Source of the DNA: Elusimicrobiota bacterium
GTDB taxonomy: Bacteria; Elusimicrobiota; Elusimicrobia; UBA1565; UBA9628
Direction: 5' to 3'
NCBI GenBank assembly: GCA_023249695.1
Contig: JAHFCD010000093.1
Span: 1-7,594 of the forward strand
Length of the DNA: 7,594 bases
The notes under the pieces: generated by a model
Seen by the model: the letters and a program-made list of their open reading frames with translations, nothing else
Told to the model about the DNA's origin: nothing
The model's database searches: none
Shown: in pieces, positions 1 through 6,702 of the stretch
Position numbering within the stretch: position 1 is the first letter of the stretch
Layout: every line of letters starts with the position of its first letter
Translations under genes and position numbers: made by a program

Positions 1-530
1 CCGTTGTCGCGCGTGCGCATCAGGGCGCGGAAGATCGTCGTGTCGTCCGACATGAAGATGCCGGGGTAGGCCATGAACAGCTTGAAGGAGGAGACGCCCT
101 CGTCGACGAGCTTGTCCATCTCCTTCTGCTGCTTCTCGGGGAAGTCCGTCACGATCATGTGAAAGCCGTAGTCGACGGCGGACTTCCCGTCGGCGCGCTT
201 GTGCCAGTCGTCGAGGGCATGGCGGAAGGTCTCCCCCTTCTTTTGGATCGCGAAATCCACGACGGACGTGGTGCCGCCGAAGATCGCCGAGGTCGAGCCG
301 GTCGTGAAGTTGTCGATCGTCGTCGCGCCCATGAAGGGCATGTCGAAGTGGGTGTGGACGTCGATGCCGCCGGGGATGACGATCTTGCCGCGCGCGTCGA
401 CGACCTTCTTGCCCGGTTCCGTGATCTTTCCGACGGTCGCGACCTTGCCGTTGACGACGCCGAGGTCGCCGATGAAGGTGTCCGACGCGGAGACGATCGT
501 GCCGCCTTTGACGATCAGATCATATGGCAT
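1..530 (-). CDS. hydA: Dihydropyrimidinase / D-hydantoinase, N-terminal part (3' end outside window)
   Basis: Cyclic amidohydrolase that opens dihydrouracil or dihydrothymine to the N-carbamoyl-beta-amino acid, the second step of reductive pyrimidine breakdown; cytosolic zinc enzyme. The frame is open from ATG at 530 to the window edge and gives 176 residues of a family usually about 460-480 long. The protein begins MPYDLIVKGG. It carries the metal-binding HTH motif (H59, H61), the SSFKLFMAYPG segment with K150, the lysine carboxylated to bridge the two metals, and Y155, the usual substrate-contacting tyrosine. These numbers match those known for D-hydantoinases exactly, which supports the chosen start. 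The start overlaps the end of the permease gene by 11 nt, so translation is probably coupled. Hydantoinase and dihydropyrimidinase cannot be told apart from this part alone; the preTA and ureidopropionase neighbours favour dihydropyrimidinase. Confidence 0.95.
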   Translation of the reverse strand, partial: MPYDLIVKGGTIVSASDTFIGDLGVVNGKVATVGKITEPGKKVVDARGKIVIPGGIDVHTHFDMPFMGATTIDNFTTGSTSAIFGGTTSVVDFAIQKKGETFRHALDDWHKRADGKSAVDYGFHMIVTDFPEKQQKEMDKLVDEGVSSFKLFMAYPGIFMSDDTTIFRALMRTRDN

Positions 531-2028
531 ATTTTTTTTCACTCTCCGTGGCCATGAGAAGCCAATACAGCGAGAACGACAGGCCGAAGCTGATGAACCA
601 CGCGTAGTGGTACAGCGAGATCCAGAAAGGCGCGACGGTCGCGAGCTTGACCGTGCCGAGGAAGCCGGGCAGCACGGGCAGGCAGGACAGCACGAGGGCC
701 ACGAGCGCGCGGCCGTTGACGCCGCCGGCGTACCAGTAGGCCCCGTGCTTCTCGTACAGCTCGCGCACGTCGAGCTTGGCGCCGCGCAGGATGTAGTAGT
801 CGCAGATCAGGATGCCTCCGATCGACCCTAAAAGGGAAGAGTAGGCGACGAGCCAGGTGAAGATGTAGCCGCTCGGGTCGGCGATCAGCTTCCAGGGCTG
901 GATCAGGATGCCGATGACGCCGGTGATGTAGCCGCCCATGCGGAAGTCGATCTTCTCGGGCCAGACGTGCGAGAAGTCGTTGGCGGGGCCGACGACGTTC
1001 GCCGCGATGTTCGTCGCGAGCGTGGCCACGCACAGGGAGATCAGCGCGATCGCCAGCACGAGCGGGCTCTTGAACTTCGCGATGAGGTCGACCGGGTCCC
1101 AGATCGACTGGCCGTAGATCACGACGGTGGCCGAGGTGACCGCGACGCCGATGAAGGAGTAGAGGCCCATCGTCGTGGGAAGGCCGAGGGCCTGGCCCAT
1201 CATCTGATCCTTCTGCGTTTTCGCGTAGCGCGAGAAGTCGGGGATGTTGAGCGAGAGCGTCGCCCAGAAGCCGATCATCGCGGTCAGCGCCGGGAAGAAG
1301 AACGGCCAGAATTGGCCGGCCTTCGGCTGGCCGGGCTCGAACGCCGACGGCGTGGACAGCATGTGCCCGAACCCCCCCGCCTGCACGTACGCCCAGCCGA
1401 GCAGGGCCAGGCCGAGCGCGATCAGAAGCGGCGCCTTGATGTTCAGCAGGACGCGGATCGACTCGACGCCCCGGTGGATCACGTACATGTTGATCGCCCA
1501 GAAGAACAGGAAGCAGCCCCACTGCCCCGCGTTGAGGCCTTGGAGCACCGGCGCGCCGGTCATCATGGCCGGGAACCAGATGCCGACGAGCTTGTAGATC
1601 GCCGCGCCCCCGATCCACGCCTGGATGCCGAACCAGCCGCAGGCGACGAGCGCGCGCAGCACCGCCGGCACGTTGGCGCCGAGGATCCCGAACGCCGGCC
1701 GGCAGTAGACGGGATACGGGATCCCGTACTTCGTGCCGGCGTGCGCGTTGAGGATCATCGGCAGCAGGACGATGCAGTTGCCGAGGAAGATGGTCAGGAC
1801 GGCCTGCCACCAGTTCATTCCTTCGGAAATCAAGGAAGACGCCAGCATGTACGTCGGGATGCACGCGCTCATGCTGATCCAGAGGACGGCGATGTCCTTG
1901 GTGCCCCAGGTGCGCTCCGATTTCCTCGTCGGAGCGATGTCCTTGTTCCAGTACGGGGACTTGTTGATGGGCTCGGAGTGGTCGTGAATCTCCGCGTCCA
2001 TCAGCGCGTCGAAGATCTTCTTCCTCAC
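520..2028 (-). CDS. NCS1-family nucleobase/hydantoin permease
   Basis: Inner-membrane cation-coupled importer of the nucleobase-cation-symport-1 family, expected to bring in uracil, thymine or a related hydantoin or ureide. The 502-residue product is normal length. Its soluble N-terminus carries the family's N-x-D-(I/L)-A-P-T motif (about residues 28-34), followed by about twelve hydrophobic helices. The substrate-site pattern of the hydantoin carrier Mhp1 appears to be present: W132 and Q136 in CGWFGIQAW, W255 in FWATLSLNIPDFSRYA, and the ATNIAAN asparagines at 340 and 344; this equivalence is from pattern, not structure. I chose GTG at 2028, which overlaps the preceding stop as GTGA; an in-frame ATG at 2001 would shorten it by nine residues. 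Neither has a good Shine-Dalgarno. It overlaps hydA at the other end. The exact substrate is inferred from the operon. Confidence 0.92.
   Translation of the reverse strand: MRKKIFDALMDAEIHDHSEPINKSPYWNKDIAPTRKSERTWGTKDIAVLWISMSACIPTYMLASSLISEGMNWWQAVLTIFLGNCIVLLPMILNAHAGTKYGIPYPVYCRPAFGILGANVPAVLRALVACGWFGIQAWIGGAAIYKLVGIWFPAMMTGAPVLQGLNAGQWGCFLFFWAINMYVIHRGVESIRVLLNIKAPLLIALGLALLGWAYVQAGGFGHMLSTPSAFEPGQPKAGQFWPFFFPALTAMIGFWATLSLNIPDFSRYAKTQKDQMMGQALGLPTTMGLYSFIGVAVTSATVVIYGQSIWDPVDLIAKFKSPLVLAIALISLCVATLATNIAANVVGPANDFSHVWPEKIDFRMGGYITGVIGILIQPWKLIADPSGYIFTWLVAYSSLLGSIGGILICDYYILRGAKLDVRELYEKHGAYWYAGGVNGRALVALVLSCLPVLPGFLGTVKLATVAPFWISLYHYAWFISFGLSFSLYWLLMATESEKKYAI
542..547 (-). promoter_or_regulatory. 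Probable Shine-Dalgarno of hydA, inside the permease gene
   Basis: On the minus strand GGAGAG lies 11 nt before the hydA ATG at 530, separated by TG, eight A residues and a T. Spacing is on the long side, so the A-rich leader or coupling to the terminating permease ribosome may help initiation. Confidence 0.45.
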
Positions 2029-2900
2029 GGCAGCTGCTGCGTGAGCTCGCCGTAGGTCTCGGGCCGGCGATCGCGGAAGAACTGCCAGACCTTGCGGACC
2101 TCGAGGATCTGGTCGAAGTCGAGGTCGGCGACGACGATCGCGTCCTTGTTGTGCGGGCCGACTTTGAGCATCTGGCCGCGCGGGTCGCAGAAGTAGGATT
2201 GGCCGTAGAACTCGCCGATGTTCCAGGGGCCTTCCTTGCCGACGCGGTTGCTGGCGCCGACGAAGTACTGGTTGGCCACGGCGTGGGCGGGCTGCTCGAG
2301 CTTCCAGAGGTATTCGGAGAGGCCTTTGACGGTCGCCGAGGGATTGAACACGATTTCGGCCCCGTTCAAGCCCAGGATGCGGGCGCCGTCGGGGAAATGA
2401 CGGTCGTAGCAGATGTACACTCCGACCTTCGCGTAGCGGGTCTGGAAGACGGGGTAGCCGAGGTTGCCGGGCTTGAAGTAGAACTTCTCCCAGAAACCGG
2501 GGGCGCAGTGAGGGATGTGGTTCTTGCGGTAGATGCCGGCGATCGAGCCGTCCGCGTCGATGACGGCGGCGGTGTTGTAGTAGGTGCCGGTCGAGGGCGT
2601 CTCGTAGATCGGGGAGACGATCACCATCTGGTGCTTCTTGGCCAGGTCCTGCATGATCTTCGTCGTCGGGCCGGGGATGGGCTCGGCGGTGTCGTACCAC
2701 TTCGCGTCCTGCTCGGCGCAGAAGTACGGGCCGTAGAAAATTTCCTGGAGGCTCAGCATCTGGACGCCCTGCTTCGCGGCTTTCTCGATCATCGCGACAT
2801 GCTTGTCGATCATCTTCGTCTTGATCTGCTGCATGGTGTACTTCGGCGTCTGCCAGTCGCACGACGCCTGGATGAGACCGCATTTCACGATTCGGGCCAT
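2025..2900 (-). CDS. Beta-ureidopropionase (N-carbamoyl-beta-alanine amidohydrolase), nitrilase family
   Basis: Cytosolic C-N hydrolase that should cleave N-carbamoyl-beta-alanine to beta-alanine, CO2 and ammonia, the last step of reductive pyrimidine degradation. The 291-residue protein is one complete nitrilase-superfamily domain. The catalytic triad is visible: E53 in LSLQEIFYG, K126 in YRKNHIPH and the nucleophile C164 in VYICYDRHFP, with the conserved second glutamate E137 in GFWEKFYF. The ATG at 2900 has a good Shine-Dalgarno. The gene starts 13 nt after the unknown 165-aa gene, and its TGA overlaps the GTG of the permease. By sequence alone related amidases such as N-carbamoylputrescine or N-carbamoyl-D-amino-acid amidohydrolase are possible; location between preTA and hydA makes ureidopropionase by far the best reading. 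Confidence 0.92.
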   Translation of the reverse strand: MARIVKCGLIQASCDWQTPKYTMQQIKTKMIDKHVAMIEKAAKQGVQMLSLQEIFYGPYFCAEQDAKWYDTAEPIPGPTTKIMQDLAKKHQMVIVSPIYETPSTGTYYNTAAVIDADGSIAGIYRKNHIPHCAPGFWEKFYFKPGNLGYPVFQTRYAKVGVYICYDRHFPDGARILGLNGAEIVFNPSATVKGLSEYLWKLEQPAHAVANQYFVGASNRVGKEGPWNIGEFYGQSYFCDPRGQMLKVGPHNKDAIVVADLDFDQILEVRKVWQFFRDRRPETYGELTQQLP

Positions 2901-2912
2901 GGGATCCTCTCT
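2901..2912 (-). promoter_or_regulatory. Shine-Dalgarno of the ureidopropionase gene
   Basis: The minus strand reads AGAGAGGATCCC directly before the ATG at 2900, placing AGAGAGGA about 4-5 nt upstream. This is the clearest ribosome-binding site within the pyrimidine operon, at the only junction there between complete genes without an overlap (13 nt gap), and suggests independent re-initiation for this enzyme. Confidence 0.7.
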
Positions 2913-2913
2913 G

Positions 2914-3411
2914 TTATTGCTGGATGCGTCGGTTGAGCTGCGCGAGCCGCTCCACGACGGGCGGCACGCCGAAGAAGCGCTTCTCGAAATGGAGCACGGT
3001 GGAGTCGTCGATCGGCAGGCGGAGCTGATAGCGGTTGTCCTCGTCGTTGTGCTCGAACTGCGTGCCGTAGGTTTGCGGCAGGCCGATGGACATCAGGAAG
3101 CGGTCGAGGGTCGCGGCCGCGAGCCAGCGCGAGGGGCGGTGGCCGTTTATTGATGACATCGTCGCAAGACGATGTGCGGACAGGAACTCCTTGGGCTCGG
3201 TGCCGTGCAGGAAGAGGACGGCGGCGTGGTACATGTCGTTGGACGTGTTGACCGCGCCCTGGCCGATCATCTCGACGAGCTCGCGCCGGCGGTCGGCGTC
3301 GCGCTGCTTGAGCGCCTCCACGTCCTCGGCGGTGCTGTAGATCTTCTCGCGGTCCTTTTGATCGGCCGTGTGGAGGTCGTCCAGGCGGAGGTTGTCGGTT
3401 TCGGGAGGCAT
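2914..3411 (-). CDS. Uncharacterised 165-aa cytoplasmic protein
   Basis: I cannot assign a function. The protein is soluble, charged, and has no signal peptide or membrane segment. Residues 1-50 are strongly charged and probably helical, with a ..DQKDREK.. stretch near 17. The core (about 59-118) has the pattern NDMYHAAVLFLHG, then AHRLA, then SRWLAAATLDRFLM, then G-L-P-Q-x-YGTQF. I recognise this pattern, roughly AHxLA...RWLAAAxLDRxLM...PQxYGTQ, from a broad set of bacterial hypothetical proteins, resembling a short helical-repeat fold; no activity is known to me. The C-terminal part (about 119-165) is mixed. ATG at 3411 overlaps the previous stop as TAATG, so it is translated as part of the pyrimidine operon, yet no pathway step is left for it. 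Confidence 0.85.
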   Translation of the reverse strand: MPPETDNLRLDDLHTADQKDREKIYSTAEDVEALKQRDADRRRELVEMIGQGAVNTSNDMYHAAVLFLHGTEPKEFLSAHRLATMSSINGHRPSRWLAAATLDRFLMSIGLPQTYGTQFEHNDEDNRYQLRLPIDDSTVLHFEKRFFGVPPVVERLAQLNRRIQQ

Positions 3412-4034
3412 TATTTTTGGGCCGCCCGGCGGTCGTTGTCGACCGAGGTTTTGTAGGCGGCGATCATGACGAGCAGCCGCGGGTCCGCGGCGGAGGCGTC
3501 CTGGACCTTGACCGTCCAGCTGTCGGAGAAGACGTTGAGCCAGCGGCGGTCGAGCGAGGCGACCGCGCCGCCGCCGGGCTTCGTCAAGGACATCGACGTG
3601 CAGATCCAGTCCACCTTCGTGGAGACGGCGACCTCTCGGTCCGCGGCGTCGAGGATCGAGTAAGTCGTGTGGACCTTCAGCAGCGATTTGAACACCTGCT
3701 CCTTGATGCCTCCGATCTTATGCTCGGCGCAGTCCGTCACGTCGATGTGGGTGCCCCAGCTCAACAGGCGCGAGCGGGCCTTGGCGACGCAGGTCCCGTC
3801 GGGGGACGTCAGCGTGAACGATTTGGTGAGGCTGATCAGCTTCTCGGTGATCTTGCCGAAGTCGTTCCTGTCCGCTTTCAGGTCGAAGGTGTCGGTCAGC
3901 GCGATGACCCGCTCGCGGATCGTGAACTTCGCGGGAACCGTGAACGCCGCCTGCGCCGAGGCCGAGGGCGGCAGGGCGGGAATTTGGGCGCCGGCGGGCA
4001 GGGCGAGGAGGACGGCGGCGAAAATCGGTCTCAT
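3411..4034 (-). CDS. Exported LURP-one/Tubby C-terminal-like domain protein
   Basis: The 207-residue product starts with a likely Sec signal peptide: R2, a hydrophobic run FAAVLLALPAGA, and an A-x-A type cleavage site near AGA16/Q17, followed by a proline/alanine linker to about 33. Residues about 34-200 match the LURP-one-related/Tubby-like fold: repeated short beta strands (FTIRERVIALTDTFDLKAD; ITEKLISLTKSFTLTSPDG; a segment with W93 and THIDV) and a closing hydrophobic strand LLVMIAAYKTSVDND, where the family usually places its buried final helix. Tubby and phospholipid scramblase relatives bind membrane lipids, so lipid binding at the envelope is a possible role, but this is inference. 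Cysteines are C82, C102 and C145. The ATG at 4034 overlaps the preA stop as TAATG, and the stop overlaps the next start in the same way, so it is coupled to the pyrimidine genes. Confidence 0.8.
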   Translation of the reverse strand: MRPIFAAVLLALPAGAQIPALPPSASAQAAFTVPAKFTIRERVIALTDTFDLKADRNDFGKITEKLISLTKSFTLTSPDGTCVAKARSRLLSWGTHIDVTDCAEHKIGGIKEQVFKSLLKVHTTYSILDAADREVAVSTKVDWICTSMSLTKPGGGAVASLDRRWLNVFSDSWTVKVQDASAADPRLLVMIAAYKTSVDNDRRAAQK

Positions 4035-5341
4035 TAATGCCGGCGGTAGACTTCGCCGTAGCCCTTCATCCCGTTCTTCGTGTAGTCCTCCCACGTGAGC
4101 GGCTTGAGGCCGGTGTCGACGGGCTTCATCGTGATGCAGCCGTCGACGGGGCAGACGAGCGAGCAGAGGTTGCAGCCGACGCAGTCGTCCTGGAGCACGT
4201 GCGGCTTGCGGTTGCCGCCTTTGCGGTCGATGTCGATGCATTGGTGCGTCGTGTCGTTGCAGGAGACGTAGCAGACGTCGCAGGAGATGCACTTCGCGGG
4301 ATCGATCGAGGCCACGCTCTTGTAGTGGAGGTTGAGCTTCTTCCAGTCCACGATGCTCGGCGCGGTCTTGCCGATGAAGTCGGTCGTTTTCGCGAAGCCC
4401 TGCCGCTTCATCCAGCCCGACAGGCCGGCGTTCAGGTCCTCGACGATGCGGAAGCCGTGGTGCATCACCGCCGTGCACAGCTGCACCGAAGAAGAGCCGA
4501 GGAGCATGAACTCGACCGCGTCGGACCAGATCCCGATGCCGCCGATGCCCGAGATCGGGAGCCCGATCGTCTCCGGGTCCGTCGCGATCTGGCTGACCAT
4601 GTTCAGCGCGATCGGCTTGACCGCGGGACCGCAGTAGCCGCCGTGGGAGATCTTCCCCTCCACCGCGAACTTGGGCACCAGCGTCTCGACGTTGACGCCC
4701 ATGATCGAGTTGATCGTGTTGATCAGCGACACGCCGTCCGCGCCGCCCTGCTTGGCCGCGCGCGCCGCGAAGCGCACGTCGGCGACGTTGGGCGTCAGCT
4801 TGACGAGCACGGGCACCCGGGAGACTTCCTTCACGAACTCGGTGACCATCTTCACGTACTCGGGCACCTGGCCGACGGCGGCGCCCATGCCGCGCTCGGA
4901 CATGCCGTGCGGGCAGCCGAAGTTGAGCTCGATGCCGTCGGAGCCCGCGTCGCAGACCTTCTTCGTGATCTCGTGCCAGGCCTGCTTCTCGCACGGCACC
5001 ATGAGCGAGGCGATCACGGCGTTGTTCGGGAAGCGCTTCTTGACCTCGTAGATCTCCTTGAGGTTGGTCTCGAGCGGCCGGTCGGTGATCAGCTCGATGT
5101 TGTTGAAGCCGGCGATCTTCTGGCCGCCGAGGTCCATCGAGCCGTAGCGCGAGGAGACGTTGACGACTGGAGGGTCTTGGCCCAGTGTTTTCCACACCGC
5201 CCCTCCCCAGCCGTACTCGAAGGCGCGCATGATCTGCGCGCCGGAGTTCGTGGGAGGCGCCGAGGCGAGCCAGAACGGGTTCGGGGATTTGATGCCGCCG
5301 CAGTTCACGGACAGGTCGGGCTTGAGCTTGGGCTTCATCAT
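4034..5341 (-). CDS. preA: NAD-dependent dihydropyrimidine dehydrogenase, catalytic subunit PreA
   Basis: FMN/iron-sulfur subunit that reduces uracil or thymine to the 5,6-dihydro base using electrons from PreT; cytosolic. It corresponds to the C-terminal half of animal dihydropyrimidine dehydrogenase. Residues about 8-340 form the dihydroorotate-dehydrogenase-like TIM barrel: SPNPFWLASAP near the N-terminus, the active-site loop ELNFGCPHGMSERGMG with catalytic C143, LINTINS near 207, and the FMN-phosphate region SGIGGIGIWSDAVEF (264-278). The C-terminus holds two 4Fe-4S motifs, C351/C354/C357/C361 and C387/C390/C393/C397. The 435-residue length fits the family (E. coli PreA is slightly shorter). 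The start is ATG 5341 or the adjacent ATG 5338; both overlap the preT stop in ATGATGA. In E. coli the complex can run reversibly in vitro; reduction is the expected direction here given the downstream enzymes. Confidence 0.97.
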   Translation of the reverse strand: MMKPKLKPDLSVNCGGIKSPNPFWLASAPPTNSGAQIMRAFEYGWGGAVWKTLGQDPPVVNVSSRYGSMDLGGQKIAGFNNIELITDRPLETNLKEIYEVKKRFPNNAVIASLMVPCEKQAWHEITKKVCDAGSDGIELNFGCPHGMSERGMGAAVGQVPEYVKMVTEFVKEVSRVPVLVKLTPNVADVRFAARAAKQGGADGVSLINTINSIMGVNVETLVPKFAVEGKISHGGYCGPAVKPIALNMVSQIATDPETIGLPISGIGGIGIWSDAVEFMLLGSSSVQLCTAVMHHGFRIVEDLNAGLSGWMKRQGFAKTTDFIGKTAPSIVDWKKLNLHYKSVASIDPAKCISCDVCYVSCNDTTHQCIDIDRKGGNRKPHVLQDDCVGCNLCSLVCPVDGCITMKPVDTGLKPLTWEDYTKNGMKGYGEVYRRH

Positions 5342-6690
5342 GAATGGCTCCGGGGCGTGATGGGCGCCACCTTGCGGCCGTCGATGGTCGATATCCAGTA
5401 TGCGTTATCGACGGGCGCCGGTTGGCCGGGGAACAGCGCCCGGAAGATGCCCCAGGCGGCGCGCTTCCCGTCGGCCGCGGCGTTGACGACCTCCCTGCCG
5501 CCGTTGACCGCGTCGCCGCCCGCGAAGATGTTGACGCGCGAGCAGGCAAGCGTGTCGGCGTTCACCTTGAGGCGCCCGTCCTCGTGCTGGGCGAGGCCGA
5601 AGGCCTTCGCGAGCGCGAAGTGCTTGGTCTGGCCGATCGCCTTGATGACCCTGTCGCAGGCTATTTGGGTTTTATCGGCAAACTCTATGCCTTCGACCTT
5701 GGTCTTGCCGATAATGCGCTTGGGCACGGCGTTGGTCAGGATCGTGGCGCCGTCGGTCTTGGCGAGCAGGACCTCGAAGTCGTAGGCGGACATGTCGGCG
5801 GCGCCGCGCCGGTAGGCGAGCGTCACCTTGGCCGCGCCCGTGCGCACGGACTGCGTCGTCGCGTCGATCGCGGTGTTGCCGCCGCCGATGACGACGGTCG
5901 ACTCGCTCGCGGGGACGCCCTTGCCGCCCTTGGCCTTGACGCGCTCGATGAAGGACAGCGCGTCCATGACTCCGGGAAGCTCCTCTCCCGGGATGCCGAG
6001 GGAGCGGGTGTCGGACAAGCCGATGCCGACGAACACGGCGTCAAAATCATTGGTGAGATCGGCGATCGGCACGTCCTTGCCGACCTCCTTGCCGGTGACG
6101 ACGTCGCAGCCGAGCTTGAAGAGGAATTTCATCTCCTCGATCGCGGTCGGCTGGGACATCTTGTATTCGGCGACGCCGTACGTGTTGAGGCCGCCCGGCA
6201 GCTTGCGCTTCTCGAAGATCGTGACGGCGAAGCCGAGGCGTCGCAGGTAGGCCGCGCACGAGGCCCCGGCCGGCCCGGCTCCGATGATCGCGACGCGCTT
6301 ACCGTTGTCCTTGCCCGGATTGAAGGGCGGCTCGCCCGTCGCGTAGACCGCGTCGGTCGCGTGGCGCTGGAGCCGCGCGATCTGGATCGGCTTTTCCTGC
6401 CAATCGTGGTAGACGCAGGCGCCTTCGCAGAGCACCTCGACGGGACAGACGCGCGCGCAGGAGTGGCCGAGCGCGTTCGCCTCGAGGATGGTTTCGCCGG
6501 AGCCGAGCGCGTCGGCCGCCGCGATTTGACGGATGAACCGGGGCACGTCGATGTGCGTGGGGCAGGCGGTGACGCAGGGCGCGTCGTAGCAGTAGAGGCA
6601 GCGCGACGATTCGATGCGCGCTTCCTCGCGCGTCATCGGTCCCTTCAGTTCGGCAAATGCGTCCACCGGCGTCTTTTTGGACGAGGCCAT
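5338..6690 (-). CDS. preT: NAD(P)-dependent dihydropyrimidine dehydrogenase, electron-transfer subunit PreT
   Basis: FAD/iron-sulfur subunit that takes electrons from a pyridine nucleotide and passes them to PreA. The N-terminal GltD-like FeS domain (about 20-115) has C31/C34/C39/C43 and C78/C82/C88/C92, then PIQIARLQRHATD. By comparison with mammalian DPD, whose N-terminal cluster uses a glutamine ligand, Q108 is the likely fourth ligand of one cluster and C78 a non-ligand; this is inference from alignment by eye. The FAD-binding Rossmann motif VAIIGAGPAGASCAAYLRR starts at 133, the nucleotide-binding motif VVIGGGNTAIDA at 266, and the closing FAD motif IFAGGDAVNGGREVVNAAADGKRAA at about 388. 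The 450-residue length is slightly more than the E. coli protein, with a short C-terminal tail. It begins 12 nt after DUF350, with no recognisable Shine-Dalgarno, and overlaps preA by 4 nt. Confidence 0.97.
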   Translation of the reverse strand: MASSKKTPVDAFAELKGPMTREEARIESSRCLYCYDAPCVTACPTHIDVPRFIRQIAAADALGSGETILEANALGHSCARVCPVEVLCEGACVYHDWQEKPIQIARLQRHATDAVYATGEPPFNPGKDNGKRVAIIGAGPAGASCAAYLRRLGFAVTIFEKRKLPGGLNTYGVAEYKMSQPTAIEEMKFLFKLGCDVVTGKEVGKDVPIADLTNDFDAVFVGIGLSDTRSLGIPGEELPGVMDALSFIERVKAKGGKGVPASESTVVIGGGNTAIDATTQSVRTGAAKVTLAYRRGAADMSAYDFEVLLAKTDGATILTNAVPKRIIGKTKVEGIEFADKTQIACDRVIKAIGQTKHFALAKAFGLAQHEDGRLKVNADTLACSRVNIFAGGDAVNGGREVVNAAADGKRAAWGIFRALFPGQPAPVDNAYWISTIDGRKVAPITPRSHS

Positions 6691-6696
6691 GTCACT

Positions 6697-6702
6697 ATTG
6701 TA
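6697..6702 (-). promoter_or_regulatory. Candidate -10 box directly before preT (possible leaderless start)
   Basis: The minus strand reads TACAAT, then six bases (AGTGAC), then the preT ATG at 6690. The preT start has no Shine-Dalgarno. A -10 hexamer about six bases before the initiation codon is the arrangement of leaderless transcripts. No TTGACA-like -35 is seen at 16-18 nt spacing (the bases there read about GACGCA). This is a weak call from one short motif. Confidence 0.3.

Noticed and set aside
1370..1379. Run of seven C residues in the permease gene as a frameshift site
   Set aside because: The reading frame is intact across it (AGGFGHML) and homology continues on both sides.
967..2055. 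Long plus-strand open frame of 362 codons opposite the permease gene
   Set aside because: Its translation is arginine, aspartate and valine rich with no recognisable motif, as expected from the complement of a GC-rich gene; the minus strand encodes an unmistakable NCS1 permease.
2029..2883. Upstream extension of the permease frame to give a 787-residue protein
   Set aside because: The extension is the ureidopropionase gene read in the wrong frame, with arginine/proline-rich nonsense; the permease homology begins only after about position 2028.
4880..4925. Valine in the PreA loop GMGAAVGQ where mammalian DPD has a cysteine, as a lost catalytic residue
   Set aside because: The catalytic cysteine is the one in NFGCPHG (C143), which is present; bacterial PreA proteins normally have valine at the other place.
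4035..5549. Upstream extension of the LURP-one-like frame into preA
   Set aside because: The added part is out-of-frame preA; the signal peptide right after the ATG at 4034 fixes the true start.
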